Shown: positions 8,449 through 15,607 of the stretch, piece after piece | How the letters are laid out: every line of letters begins with the position of its first letter | Numbering within the stretch: position 1 is the stretch's first letter | Source: Pseudobacteroides sp035370245 | GTDB lineage: Bacteria; Bacillota; Clostridia; Acetivibrionales; DSM-2933 | NCBI GenBank assembly: GCA_035370245.1 | Contig: DAOOVO010000001.1 | Span: 31,938 to 95,937 of the forward strand | Length of the DNA stretch: 64,000 bases | Reading direction: 5' to 3' | The notes under the pieces: generated by a model | Database searches by the model: none | What the model was told of the DNA's origin: nothing | What the model saw: the letters and a program-made list of their open reading frames with translations, nothing else | Made by a program: the position numbers and the translations under genes

Positions 8449-9057
8449 TTGATTTTTATAGATATTTTGGATATAGCCGGAACAGCAGCCTTCGCAATAT
8501 CCGGCATATTGATGGGAATTAAAAAAAAGCTTGATTTTTTCGGTATTTTTGTATTAGGGGTTTTTACAGCTTGCGGTGGAGGCCTTTTCAGGGATGTAAT
8601 ACTTAATAGAGGAATGCCCGTACTCTTTACAAATTCAAAATATATTATAACAATAGTTTTTTCCACCATACTTACATGCCTCCTGTATAAGTTTATAACC
8701 AGGATAACCGTGTTTATACAGATCTTCGACGCACTCGGTTTAGGAACATTTACTGTGCTCACCGCATATCAATGCATACTCTTAAAAGTGCCTCTTACAG
8801 GTATAATATTCATTTCTGTTTTAACAGGAGTAGGAGGCGGTATAATAAGGGATATACTGGTAAATGAAGTTCCATTGATATTTAAGGGAGAAATATATGC
8901 ACTAGCTTCCGTTATAGGTGCTTTTTCTTTTTACATCCTGTATAATAGACTTGACAGCGTAATAAATTCTTATTTATGCATCCTCATTGTTTTTACAGTC
9001 AGGAGTTTGTCAATGTATTTCAACATAAATTTGCCTGTACTTGAAACTGACGATTAA
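8449..9057 (+). CDS. TRIC cation channel family protein (UPF0126, YicG-like)
   Basis: The start is TTG 8449, 8 nt after a strong AGGAGGTGAG. The 202-aa product has two repeats of three hydrophobic segments, each with the glycine-rich signature of the family: 'GGGLFRDVILNRGMP' near residue 43 and 'GVGGGIIRDILVNEVP' near 127. Bacterial TRIC proteins form trimeric potassium-permeable channels; the physiological role here is unknown. Length is normal. Confidence 0.88.
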   Translation: MIFIDILDIAGTAAFAISGILMGIKKKLDFFGIFVLGVFTACGGGLFRDVILNRGMPVLFTNSKYIITIVFSTILTCLLYKFITRITVFIQIFDALGLGTFTVLTAYQCILLKVPLTGIIFISVLTGVGGGIIRDILVNEVPLIFKGEIYALASVIGAFSFYILYNRLDSVINSYLCILIVFTVRSLSMYFNINLPVLETDD

Positions 9058-9099
9058 AGCACCAGAAACGGCAAATTATGAGTTAATGGAGGCGGGACA

Positions 9100-9750
9100 A
9101 TGGAAATAAAAGTTTTGAAAAATATAATGCATGCAAATCAGCAGATAGCGGATGACAACAGAAAAGCATTTGATGAAAAGAACATCACAGTTGTTAACAT
9201 TATGGCATCACCCGGTGCCGGTAAGACCAGCACAATTATAAATGTAATTGACGCTCTTAAAGGCAAAGTAGGCATGGGAGTTATAGAAGGCGATATAGCA
9301 TCAAGCATAGACGCGGAAAAGGTGGACGCCTTAGGAATCCCGGTAGTACAAATAAATACCGGAGGCGGATGCCATCTTGATGCAAACATGATAAAAACTG
9401 TTATGCCGGATCTTAATATAGATAATAACTCAATTGTGTTTATTGAAAATGTGGGAAATCTTGTTTGCCCATCAACATTTGATCTCGGCGAAAGCATTAA
9501 AATGGTCATAGCCAGTGTTCCCGAAGGCCATGACAAACCTTTTAAATACACATCCATGTTTGAAGCCGCAGATGTAATCGTACTTAATAAGACTGATCTT
9601 ATGCCATATATCGATTTTGATAAAGAAATGTTCTACAAGGGTGTACGAGCTTTAAGCCAAAAAGCTGTTGTAATTGAAATTTCCTGTAAAACAGGCGAAG
9701 GTATTGATTCATTAGTTGAGTGGTTGATGAAAAAACATAATAAGGCATAA
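9100..9750 (+). CDS. hypB: Hydrogenase/urease nickel incorporation GTPase HypB
   Basis: HypB is a GTPase that helps insert nickel into NiFe hydrogenases. The ATG at 9100 follows GGAGGCGGG. The 216-aa product has Walker A ASPGAGKTS (about residue 36), the nickel-binding region 'INTGGGCHLDANM', 'FIENVGNLVCP' and the base motif NKTD (about 165). The N-terminal CxxCGC or histidine-rich nickel store of some HypBs is missing. No hypA or other hyp genes are adjacent. In this window the only evident nickel enzyme is urease, which has its own UreE/UreG, so the client of this HypB is probably encoded elsewhere. Confidence 0.93.
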   Translation: MEIKVLKNIMHANQQIADDNRKAFDEKNITVVNIMASPGAGKTSTIINVIDALKGKVGMGVIEGDIASSIDAEKVDALGIPVVQINTGGGCHLDANMIKTVMPDLNIDNNSIVFIENVGNLVCPSTFDLGESIKMVIASVPEGHDKPFKYTSMFEAADVIVLNKTDLMPYIDFDKEMFYKGVRALSQKAVVIEISCKTGEGIDSLVEWLMKKHNKA

Positions 9751-9751
9751 C

Positions 9752-9782
9752 AAAACCGCTTACCATCCCGGCAAGCGGTTTT
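9752..9782. terminator. Bidirectional terminator between hypB and tRNA-Arg
   Basis: A 10-bp perfect stem (AAAACCGCTT, 9752-9761; AAGCGGTTTT, 9773-9782) serves convergent hypB and tRNA-Arg. Confidence 0.8.
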
Positions 9783-9859
9783 TGGTGTGCCCAAAGGGAT
9801 TCGAACCCCCGGCCTGCGGTTTAGGAAACCGACGCTCTATCCTGCTGAGCTATGGGCAC
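9783..9859 (-). tRNA. tRNA-Arg (anticodon CCT)
   Basis: The reverse strand folds as a tRNA: acceptor GTGCCCA paired with TGGGCAC, D arm GCTC/GAGC, anticodon loop TTCCTAA giving CCT (reads AGG), T arm with GGTTCGAATCC, discriminator A and encoded CCA. One base pair at the end of the anticodon stem looks mismatched. Confidence 0.9.
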
Positions 9860-9884
9860 AAGCAATAAATATTAGGACTCATAT

Positions 9885-9913
9885 ATTATACAAGATTAAC
9901 TTAAATTTTTCAA
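9885..9913 (-). promoter_or_regulatory. Promoter of tRNA-Arg
   Basis: On the minus strand TTGAAA (9913-9908), 17-bp spacer and TATAAT (9890-9885), 25 bases before the mature tRNA 5' end. Confidence 0.7.
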
Positions 9914-9942
9914 GCACAATTTTATGTTTTTTAAGCCTAATA

Positions 9943-10410
9943 TTACATATCAAAATCTTCAAAATCATCAAATTCATCATATCTCCTGCTTCTATTTCCA
10001 GCCAATGACTTAAGCACCAATCCGGCTCCTGCAAACGGCATACCGAACATTATTAGTCCTTCATATAATGTAATAGTACCAAAGCTCATACGAAGTGACA
10101 TTATAAGTCCAAGCACAATCGATACTATACCAAAAATTGTAATAATCCATCCCAATATAGACCTGCTATTGAAGAACAACATCGCCACACCAATTAAGAG
10201 AGGCAATATAATAACACCTGTTGGCGGTGTATATCCAAAAATGCTTATTAATGAAAAATTCGTTGTGATTTTTGTATTTTGAAATATCATAAACAGTCCT
10301 ACAGCGATGAGGGCCATACCGACAATAAAATAAATGAGACTTCTAGCTGCACTTCCAAAATCCTCTTGATCTCTCCTTATCGGCTTGAACAGTCTTTTTT
10401 TGTTCCTCAA
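9943..10410 (-). CDS. Hypothetical membrane protein with four transmembrane segments
   Basis: Starts at TTG 10410, about 8 nt after a GGAGGGG ribosome site. The 155-aa product has a basic N-terminus (MRNKKRLFKPIRRDQ), four hydrophobic segments (about residues 25-43, 62-80, 87-107, 112-132) and a strongly acidic, aspartate/phenylalanine-rich tail (DEFDDFEDFDM). I do not recognise the family. The charge split suggests both ends are cytoplasmic. It is a single-gene unit downstream of a small peptide gene. Confidence 0.75.
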   Translation of the reverse strand: MRNKKRLFKPIRRDQEDFGSAARSLIYFIVGMALIAVGLFMIFQNTKITTNFSLISIFGYTPPTGVIILPLLIGVAMLFFNSRSILGWIITIFGIVSIVLGLIMSLRMSFGTITLYEGLIMFGMPFAGAGLVLKSLAGNRSRRYDEFDDFEDFDM

Positions 10411-10512
10411 ATAGCAACCCCTCCAAATAAAATACTCTTTCCATATTAATTATATCATACCAGAGGTACGCGGAAAAGCCATGTATTAATCGATACATAT
10501 ACTGCATACCAA

Positions 10513-10553
10513 AAAGGGTACCGTAAAATCAATTTAACTTCACAGCACCCTTT
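10513..10553 (-). terminator. Terminator of the 30-aa peptide gene
   Basis: On the minus strand a 12-bp stem containing two G-U pairs ends in a TTTTT run. The pairing is better in the minus transcript than in the plus transcript, which supports minus-strand use. Confidence 0.65.
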
Positions 10554-10586
10554 AATCTCTATTATATTTATTCAATATTGATAATA

Positions 10587-10679
10587 TTACTGAGTTTTAA
10601 CCTTTTCAGATGTTTCAACAATATCATCTTCAAAATCTACTTCTTTGCATCCATTCCATTCAGGTGAACATACCATCAT
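10587..10679 (-). CDS. 30-residue peptide with two cysteines
   Basis: An ATG at 10679 is preceded by AAAGGAGGTG, one of the strongest ribosome sites in the window. The 30-codon frame reads MMVCSPEWNGCKEVDF and continues with an acidic, then lysine-containing tail. It has its own terminator. The two cysteines (4 and 11) could form a disulfide, bind metal or be modified, but no modification enzyme gene is next to it. It may be a small regulatory protein or a RiPP-like precursor. I do not recognise the family. Coding status rests on the ribosome site, terminator and clean frame. Confidence 0.55.
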   Translation of the reverse strand: MMVCSPEWNGCKEVDFEDDIVETSEKVKTQ

Positions 10680-10793
10680 GTGAAACACCTCCTTTTATTT
10701 AGCTTTCTGATAGTTAATATATACCCCCAAGTTAATCTATTAAACAAAAATATAAAATTTAATTGACTTTAATAAATCTGGCACACAAGCAAA

Positions 10794-10820
10794 AACCCCA
10801 CAACCATTAGTTGTGAGGTT
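10794..10820 (-). terminator. Original terminator of tRNA-Thr, now cut off by the island
   Basis: On the minus strand an 11-bp stem (10820-10810 / 10804-10794, one G-T pair) runs into TTTTT. It abuts the left copy of the tRNA 3' sequence and would have followed the tRNA directly before insertion. Confidence 0.75.
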
Positions 10821-10870
10821 TGGAGCTGGTGGACGGAATCGAACCCCCGACCTGCTGATTACAAGTCAGC
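10821..10870. repeat. Attachment repeat, left copy (50 bp)
   Basis: Identical to 14621-14670. It holds the tRNA-Thr 3' end up to the start of the anticodon stem, without the 5' half, so it is an att duplicate and not a tRNA gene. Confidence 0.92.
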
Positions 10871-10915
10871 GACCACCAAATAATAAATGAATTTTACCAT
10901 GTTTACATTAGTTGG

Positions 10916-10982
10916 TCAAGGGCTTTTGATAAAGTTTTTACAGTAAATCGCAGTATGGTTTGCAGTAACTCAAAGCCCTTGA
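10916..10982. repeat. Inverted repeat near the left end of the island
   Basis: TCAAGGGCTTTTGA (10916-10929) and TCAAAGCCCTTGA (10970-10982) are reverse complements apart from one extra T, 40 bases apart. They may be recombination-protein sites or a hairpin in the leader of the nuclease-like gene. Confidence 0.5.
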
Positions 10983-11002
10983 TACAGAAGGGATTGATTG
11001 AA

Positions 11003-11575
11003 ATGGTTAATACAAAAAGAGATTTCAATATAGGGGCATTCGGAGAACAGGCGGTAAGAAATTTTTACAAGAATAAACAAGTCCCAATACATGTACAGCT
11101 TGAAAACACTAATTTGAATCGTCCAGCCTTTGCACAAAAACATAACAAGCACGAAGCGGACATTGTGGTAATTCAAAAGGTTGGGGTATACATGGCAGAG
11201 GTAAAGACTAAAACTTCTTTATGGAAAGAAAAGTATTTTGTTATCGACAAATCAGATTGAGGAAAATTTGGATATTACTTGAAGCACTTTGGAATTGATA
11301 CCCTAATTTGGATATGCTACAAGCCAGAAGGAAAGCAAGCTTATCTATACGCCCAATGGTATAGTGAGTTAAGGAAAAGCAATCCACAAGAACAAAAAAT
11401 TATACAGAATGAAGGATATGTAAGGGATACAAAAATTGTAGAGACAAAAAAAGAACTGGTATTGACGGCGGCAACCGATTATTTACCAGTAAGAAAAGTT
11501 AATCCGAACGCTTCTTTATCCTATATTAACTTTTCGGAAAAAGGATTACAAGCATCTACAGATATTTTATTTTGA
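11003..11575 (+). pseudogene. PD-(D/E)xK nuclease-like protein interrupted by an in-frame TGA
   Basis: The frame opens at ATG 11003 (MVNTKRDFNIGAFGEQAVRN), meets TGA at 11258-11260 and continues open in the same frame to 11575. Joined, it would be about 190 aa. The first part has the nuclease-type pattern GAFGE, then HEADIVVI, then MAEVKTK, matching the E...D...ExK arrangement of restriction-like nucleases. The residue at the stop could originally have been Trp (TGG to TGA). Either it is a nonsense pseudogene, or the N-terminal 85 residues are still made. A sequencing error cannot be excluded. Confidence 0.65.
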
Positions 11576-11643
11576 AACCATACGCCCTCTCTTTTGCTAT
11601 ATCATGCTGGTATTTAGCTTAATAAATCAAATACTGATGATTA

Positions 11644-12051
11644 TCAATCAATGAATTTGACGCTCGCTTTTCCCTCTTCGGCAATGGTTACTTTTGCTTT
11701 TTTGCCATATAAGTAATTGTCCGCTGGTTCTACATAGCCAAAAATCTCCACTTCATTCCAAGTATTGTTTATATTGTACTTGAAAACAATTTTACCTGTT
11801 TCCTTTGATTTACTGGAATTTTTCCGTATTTCAGAAATATCTACTATCTGTGTTTGTTCAGTGTTGCTTGCAATAACAGGTACTTCAATTATTTTATCCA
11901 AAAAGAGTATTTCTCCGCTAACTTGATTTTTATTTTGGTTATTAATAAAAATAGTTAATGGTTGACTTTTTCCAAAAATAAAAAACAAAATACCTACAAC
12001 TGCAATAATTGTTAAGCAAATTGCTATTACAGCTATCCATGTTTTTTTCAT
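11644..12051 (-). CDS. Membrane-anchored hypothetical protein of the island
   Basis: The ATG at 12051 is 9 nt after AAAGGAG; an upstream in-frame start at 12078 overlaps it and is less likely. The 135-aa product has one N-terminal membrane anchor (MKKTWIAVIAICLTIIAVVG) followed by an extracytoplasmic beta-rich region (LTIFINNQNKNQVSGEILF). No family recognised. It may be the last gene of the minus-strand set at 11.6-13.6 kb. Confidence 0.7.
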   Translation of the reverse strand: MKKTWIAVIAICLTIIAVVGILFFIFGKSQPLTIFINNQNKNQVSGEILFLDKIIEVPVIASNTEQTQIVDISEIRKNSSKSKETGKIVFKYNINNTWNEVEIFGYVEPADNYLYGKKAKVTIAEEGKASVKFID

Positions 12052-12150
12052 TGTCCAATTACTCCTTTCAAAAAGCACTAGGAGAAAGATAATAAAACCC
12101 TTCTCCTGTCCTTTGGTTGTGTTAGTTTGTAGATATTCGTGATATATGAA

Positions 12151-12380
12151 TTAATTGTGTAGCCAAGTTAATTCACCAGCATTCATTTTTGCCTTTACTC
12201 TGTCGACCAAATGGCTATCCCATGTCCATGTTGGATGGTCGTACCAATGCCAGCAATCTCTACCTTTTTGGTTGTTATGTAAATCCAAGTTTTTCGACTC
12301 TCCTTTATACATTTTGTTTTTTTATCAGAATATCCAAAACTAACCTTGATTAGCGTATCGTACCTTTGTGAAATTGTCAA
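12151..12380 (-). pseudogene. Small tryptophan/histidine-rich ORF, possibly frameshifted
   Basis: A 53-codon frame (ATG 12312, stop 12151) encodes a Trp/His-rich peptide containing DCWHWYDHPTWTWDS, which looks like real protein. It has no good ribosome site. A second frame starts at TTG 12380, overlapping the stop of the upstream gene as TTGA, and reads MTISQRYDTLIKVSFGYSDK up to an A-rich run. A one-base change in the A run would join them into about 76 residues. Either a frameshifted gene or a slippage site. Function unknown. Confidence 0.4.
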
Positions 12381-12676
12381 TAAGTGTAATTTGTAATGTT
12401 TTGTCGAATTTCAGTACCTAATTTTTCATGTCTTCTGCAATGCTTCAATTTAGCCGCTACCGTCTTTGCAATATCCTTCAAAGTTACTTCTTGCCTGTTG
12501 AATTGCCTTAATAGGTCAAGTGCGGTATCAGGGATATAAACGGCGGCTGTAGCAAGGTGGTGTAATACCGCTTCCAGTTCTTCTTTTTTGAGAACATCCC
12601 AAATTATATCCCCATAAATTTTATCAAGCCGTGCCTTTTCTTTTGGACTTTCAATATAATTATGTTTCTTAGTCAT
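12377..12676 (-). CDS. Hypothetical protein of the island (99 aa)
   Basis: The ATG at 12676 follows GAAAGGAT. The product is a soluble, mostly helical protein rich in Lys/Glu/His (LDKIYGDIIWDVLKKEELEA; KLKHCRRHEKLG). No motif recognised. It is one of a run of minus-strand genes with similar ribosome sites, and its stop overlaps a possible TTG start of the next frame. Confidence 0.6.
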   Translation of the reverse strand: MTKKHNYIESPKEKARLDKIYGDIIWDVLKKEELEAVLHHLATAAVYIPDTALDLLRQFNRQEVTLKDIAKTVAAKLKHCRRHEKLGTEIRQNITNYTY

Positions 12677-12753
12677 AGCGGTATCCTTTCAAATACCTAT
12701 AGGGATAGGCTTTGGAGCAAAACCATCCCTACAAGTAGAATGAATAATATTGC

Positions 12754-13002
12754 TTATTTCTTCTTTGGTGCTTCAAGCTGTATACCTGTACCCTTTTCAA
12801 AATTCTTGAAGTGTGCCATTGCTGTAATATAATCCCTTGTCATTCCTGCATAAGTACACCCTTTATCCATATTAGCCATTAACTGACATATAGCGGCTAT
12901 ACCCTTATATAATCCTTCTTTTACCTCTACTGGAATATCAACATTTACTAATCCAGTTGTATCCAGTTTACCTTCCTCAATTGTTACTTTTTTTGCTGGC
13001 AT
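12754..13002 (-). CDS. Hypothetical protein of the island (82 aa)
   Basis: The ATG at 13002 (MPAKKVTIEEGKLDTTG) has GGAG at 9-nt spacing; the in-frame ATG at 13011 touches that site. A short acidic/hydrophobic protein with two central cysteines (residues 40-54) and a lysine tail. It overlaps no gene but follows the preceding minus-strand gene by 2 bases, so the two are co-translated. Function unknown. Confidence 0.6.
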   Translation of the reverse strand: MPAKKVTIEEGKLDTTGLVNVDIPVEVKEGLYKGIAAICQLMANMDKGCTYAGMTRDYITAMAHFKNFEKGTGIQLEAPKKK

Positions 13003-13004
13003 TT

Positions 13005-13619
13005 TTACCATCTCCTTTTCTCCAATTTCTTCCGATATTCTCCAATTCCCAATCTCTTGTCCTGTGCTTCCATTGCTTTTTGTCGTATCATTTCTGGCGT
13101 TTCCTGTGCTGGAACTGTACCTCTTGAAGCGGCATACCTTGTCAAATTCACCTGTACTTTGGTTGCGGCTTCTTGTGCCGACATACCATGTGCCAATGCG
13201 TACCCTATAATCTTGGCTTTCTGCTGTGGCGGTATACCTTCCAGACTGTCAAGTTCTTCTTTCAATTTGTTATACTCCTTGTCGTCCTCGGGTTCTCCGT
13301 CCAAATCTGGAAACTGGTTTTTCACCAGTTCAAGTGCTTCAATGGTACTTTTTCCACTTGCAACCAATCTTTCCAACATTACCGCCGCTTTAGGGTTCTT
13401 AATATCATGCAGTTCCGTTTCGGGTACTTCTCCATCTTCTTCCATTGCAGGAACATGTGCCGCCAATTCTTCATCATCCATGTTGTTTATATCTGGCGTA
13501 GTCCTTCCATTCATTTCTGCTTCCTTCTCTTTTACCATTTGTTTTCTCGTTTTTTCTGGAAGTGCCATAAATTCTTCCATTGTGTATTCCTTATTTCTCC
13601 ACATAATTGTTTCAGCCAT
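13005..13619 (-). CDS. Hypothetical acidic, helical protein of the island (204 aa)
   Basis: Start ATG 13619, 9 nt after AAAGGAG. The N-terminal 40 residues are charged (MAETIMWRNKEYTMEEFMAL), the middle is acidic, and the C-terminal half is a helical Lys/Glu/Gln-rich region with 'AKIIGYALAHGMSAQEAATK'. The composition resembles phage scaffold or head-assembly proteins, but there is no specific motif, so this is only an impression. Its start overlaps the 3' end of a truncated gene fragment. Confidence 0.6.
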   Translation of the reverse strand: MAETIMWRNKEYTMEEFMALPEKTRKQMVKEKEAEMNGRTTPDINNMDDEELAAHVPAMEEDGEVPETELHDIKNPKAAVMLERLVASGKSTIEALELVKNQFPDLDGEPEDDKEYNKLKEELDSLEGIPPQQKAKIIGYALAHGMSAQEAATKVQVNLTRYAASRGTVPAQETPEMIRQKAMEAQDKRLGIGEYRKKLEKRRW

Positions 13620-13764
13620 TTTCTCCAACTCCTTTCAAAGTCCCTTTGTATAAGTCATTTTCAATATTGCTATCTTTTACCTGTTTGAGTAAGAAGTCCA
13701 TTTGGTACAATGCCCAATCAATATTGTCATTTTTTACTGATTCAACTATGGAAGTTTTACAATG
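13612..13764 (-). pseudogene. 3' remnant of a gene cut at the island's internal junction
   Basis: On the minus strand an open frame without a start reads IVESVKNDNIDWALYQMDFL, then LKQVKDSNIENDLYKGTLKG and stops at 13612-13614, overlapping the next gene's start in the usual operon manner. Its upstream part is gone and the frame runs straight into integrase sequence read from the other strand at about 13750-13764. It is taken as the tail of a gene whose front was deleted together with the front of the integrase. Confidence 0.5.
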
Positions 13765-14573
13765 AAAAGGCAAAAACTCATTCACCAAGAACAGTAAAGT
13801 ATTTACACGTATTATTGCATGAAGGATTGAAACAAGCTATAGCTGTGAATCTTATAGTAAGGAATGTGACGGAAGTATTGACGCTTCCAAAGCAGACAAA
13901 GAAAGAACTAAGGATATTGTCAGAGTACGAACAGGAAGCCATTCTGGACGCTTTGAAAGGGGAAAGATTATATACCCTGTTCTTATTGGAAAACTACACA
14001 GGAATGCGGCGTGGTGAAATATTAGCCCTGCGTTGGCAGGACATAGATTGGAGGAATAAAGTTATTAATGTCCGTCAAACAATGGACAGGATAAAAGACT
14101 TTGATACAGGTAAAACAATTTTGATGTTCAATGAACCCAAGACAAAAAACAGTAAGCGTCAATTACCATATAATGAGATTATCGAAAATGAACTACTTGC
14201 CCTTTACAATAAAAGAATATGTGATTTAGTATTCAGTACTGAAAAGGGTACGCCGATAGAACCCCGAAACATAAATAGAAAACTTGATAAAGTCTTGAAG
14301 AAAGCAGGAGTTGAAAAGGCAACCTTCCATTCATTAAGACATAGCTTTGCGACAAGGCTTATGGAAAAGGAAGTTCATCCCAAAATTGTTCAAGAAATAT
14401 TAGGGCATAGTAGCATTTCGGTAACTCTGGATATATATACACACTGCAATAATGACTTGAAAAGAAAAGCATTGGAAAAATTGAATACTGGTGTAGCGAC
14501 AGCTTACGAGACTTGTTCTCGTAATGAACGAAGTGAACAGGTAGAGCAGGAATCGCAGTATAAAATTGCAGTA

Positions 14574-14621
14574 AGTAAAGAAGCGACCACAGAGGAATCC
14601 CCTGAAAGCCGCTTCTTTACT
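14574..14621. repeat. 12-bp inverted repeat beside the right attachment site
   Basis: AGTAAAGAAGCG (14574-14585) and CGCTTCTTTACT (14610-14621) are perfect complements, 24 bases apart, touching the tRNA 3' end. It may now terminate tRNA-Thr transcription or be an integrase site. It lacks a strong T run on the minus strand. Confidence 0.6.
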
Positions 14622-14670
14622 GGAGCTGGTGGACGGAATCGAACCCCCGACCTGCTGATTACAAGTCAGC
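14621..14670. repeat. Attachment repeat, right copy (50 bp)
   Basis: Identical to 10821-10870; lies within the intact tRNA-Thr gene. Confidence 0.92.
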
Positions 14671-14696
14671 TGCTCTACCTGCTGAGCTACACCAGC
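14621..14696 (-). tRNA. tRNA-Thr (anticodon TGT)
   Basis: Reverse-strand acceptor GCTGGTG pairs with CACCAGC, with encoded CCA at 14623-14621. The D arm is GCTC/GAGC, the anticodon loop CTTGTAA gives TGT (reads ACA) and the T arm carries GGTTCGATTCC. It is complete and is the integration target of the 3.8-kb island. Confidence 0.95.
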
Positions 14697-14783
14697 ATGA
14701 AATTATATTGTTTTTCCGTACTTAATCACTCAAACAGTGATTTTTAGTACTTATCAAACGGTCAATCTCTCAACCGCTTATAT

Positions 14784-14813
14784 ATAATAACATGGCCCCA
14801 TACTTAAAGTCAA
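14784..14813 (-). promoter_or_regulatory. Probable tRNA-Thr promoter
   Basis: Minus strand TTGACT (14813-14808), 18-bp spacer, TATTAT (14789-14784), about 88 bases before the tRNA. A hairpin-forming AATCACT/AGTGATT repeat lies between promoter and tRNA (about 14722-14745). Confidence 0.45.
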
Positions 14814-14887
14814 CACTTTTTTTACAGGAAATTTATGTCTTATGCTTATATATTTTTTTCCAATCATCTATCCATTACAAATATGCA

Positions 14888-15280
14888 TTAAACATCAATT
14901 TTAAAACCGAAATCAACTTCACTTGCCGGCTTTCCCCCAGCAACTCCCCAGTTTTCCAATGGAGGCTCATTAATAACCATCATAACATCGGTCCTCTTAA
15001 TACCAAGAGCCTTTTCCAAATTATCAACAATGGCTTTATAAAGGTTCTTTTTAGCTTCAAAGCTTCTACCCTTAAATATTGTCAGTTCAATAAGTATGAA
15101 ATCTTCAGTTCTATTTGACGATATTTCAAAATTTTCCTTATCAAGCTCATACAGCCTTTGCATTCTATCATATTCAGGTATCTTAAATGTATCGACCAGT
15201 GCTTGATGCACACCGTCCAACAGAGCTTTTTTGTACTCTGAACTCTTTCCCTTTAACATTTCAATTTTAACTAATGGCAT
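14888..15280 (-). CDS. Tautomerase family protein (4-oxalocrotonate tautomerase-like)
   Basis: The start is ATG 15280, 6 nt after GGGAGGG, which makes Pro2 the N-terminal catalytic residue after methionine removal (MPLVKIEMLKGKSSEYKKA). The 130-aa product is about twice the size of classic 4-OT monomers and contains two beta-alpha-beta units, the second around residues 60-95. This is the layout of the larger tautomerase families. The substrate is unknown; these enzymes use Pro as a general base. It is a single-gene unit. Confidence 0.82.
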   Translation of the reverse strand: MPLVKIEMLKGKSSEYKKALLDGVHQALVDTFKIPEYDRMQRLYELDKENFEISSNRTEDFILIELTIFKGRSFEAKKNLYKAIVDNLEKALGIKRTDVMMVINEPPLENWGVAGGKPASEVDFGFKIDV

Positions 15281-15295
15281 AACATTCCCTCCCAA

Positions 15296-15607
15296 TTATA
15301 TATCCCAGTTTATATAATTTTTTCTATTTTATCACCAGCATATTTTATTGTAAATCATCAATTTCCATTACTTTAAAAAATAGCTCCATTGCAAATGCAC
15401 AAGTAAAGCACAAATACAAAAATGATAATTAACCTAAAACTTTTTACATTACTGGAAACAGCTATAATATAATAAAATATATTATATACCGGCAAAAATG
15501 AAAAAATTATCTCCGACTTAAAAGATATTTTAGGAGAACAGTTTGCTGGACACATGGCACAAAATAAAGAAGCGAATAGTCACTTGGAATAATGTTATTT
15601 TTGGTAC
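15296..15607. other. Intergenic region with a possible gene remnant
   Basis: An open frame without a start at 15476-15592 on the plus strand reads NEKIISDLKDILGEQFAGHM and ends at TAA 15590-15592. It resembles the tail of a lost gene. The rest is AT-rich with nothing else recognised. Confidence 0.3.

Larger units (their letters stand above)
10821..14670. mobile_element. Small decayed integrative element in tRNA-Thr
   Basis: Two identical 50-bp copies of the 3' part of tRNA-Thr (10821-10870, 14621-14670) bound a 3.8-kb segment. Inside are a tyrosine integrase gene abutting the intact tRNA, a nuclease-like gene with a stop codon and several small unknown genes on the minus strand. This is the layout of a tRNA-targeting element. 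The integrase has lost its N-terminal domains and a neighbouring gene is cut at the same place, so the island is probably no longer self-mobile. Confidence 0.88.
13710..14747 (+). pseudogene. Tyrosine integrase, N-terminally truncated (Tn916-like family)
   Basis: From about codon 16 (FYNEKAKTHSPRTVKYLHVL) the protein matches the second half of the core-binding domain and the full catalytic domain of phage/ICE integrases. All catalytic residues are visible: Arg in YTGMRRGEILALRW, HxxR in HSLRHSFATRL, His in LGHSS and Tyr in DIYTH. The arm-binding domain and start of the core-binding domain, normally about 100 residues, are missing and no ribosome site precedes the frame. The C-terminal 45 codons run through the tRNA-Thr gene in antisense (RNRTPDLL), a tail created by integration. 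Probably inactive. Confidence 0.8.

Noticed and set aside
9787..10008. Plus-strand ORF starting MPKGIRTPGLRFRKPT
   Set aside because: It is the antisense of tRNA-Arg; such 'GIRTPGLRF' frames are a well-known artefact of tRNA genes.
10821..10890. A second tRNA gene at the left end of the island
   Set aside because: Only the 3' half is present (50 bp); it is the attachment duplicate.
13057..13688. Two long plus-strand ORFs (198 and 171 aa)
   Set aside because: They are shadows of the minus-strand island genes, which have good ribosome sites and normal composition.
14620..14747. The last 45 codons of the integrase frame as a real protein tail (RNRTPDLL)
   Set aside because: They run through tRNA-Thr in antisense; the frame merely stays open after integration.
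15373..15555. Minus-strand 60-aa ORF starting MCPANCSPKISF
   Set aside because: No ribosome site; composition of random AT-rich sequence, and the opposite strand looks more protein-like.
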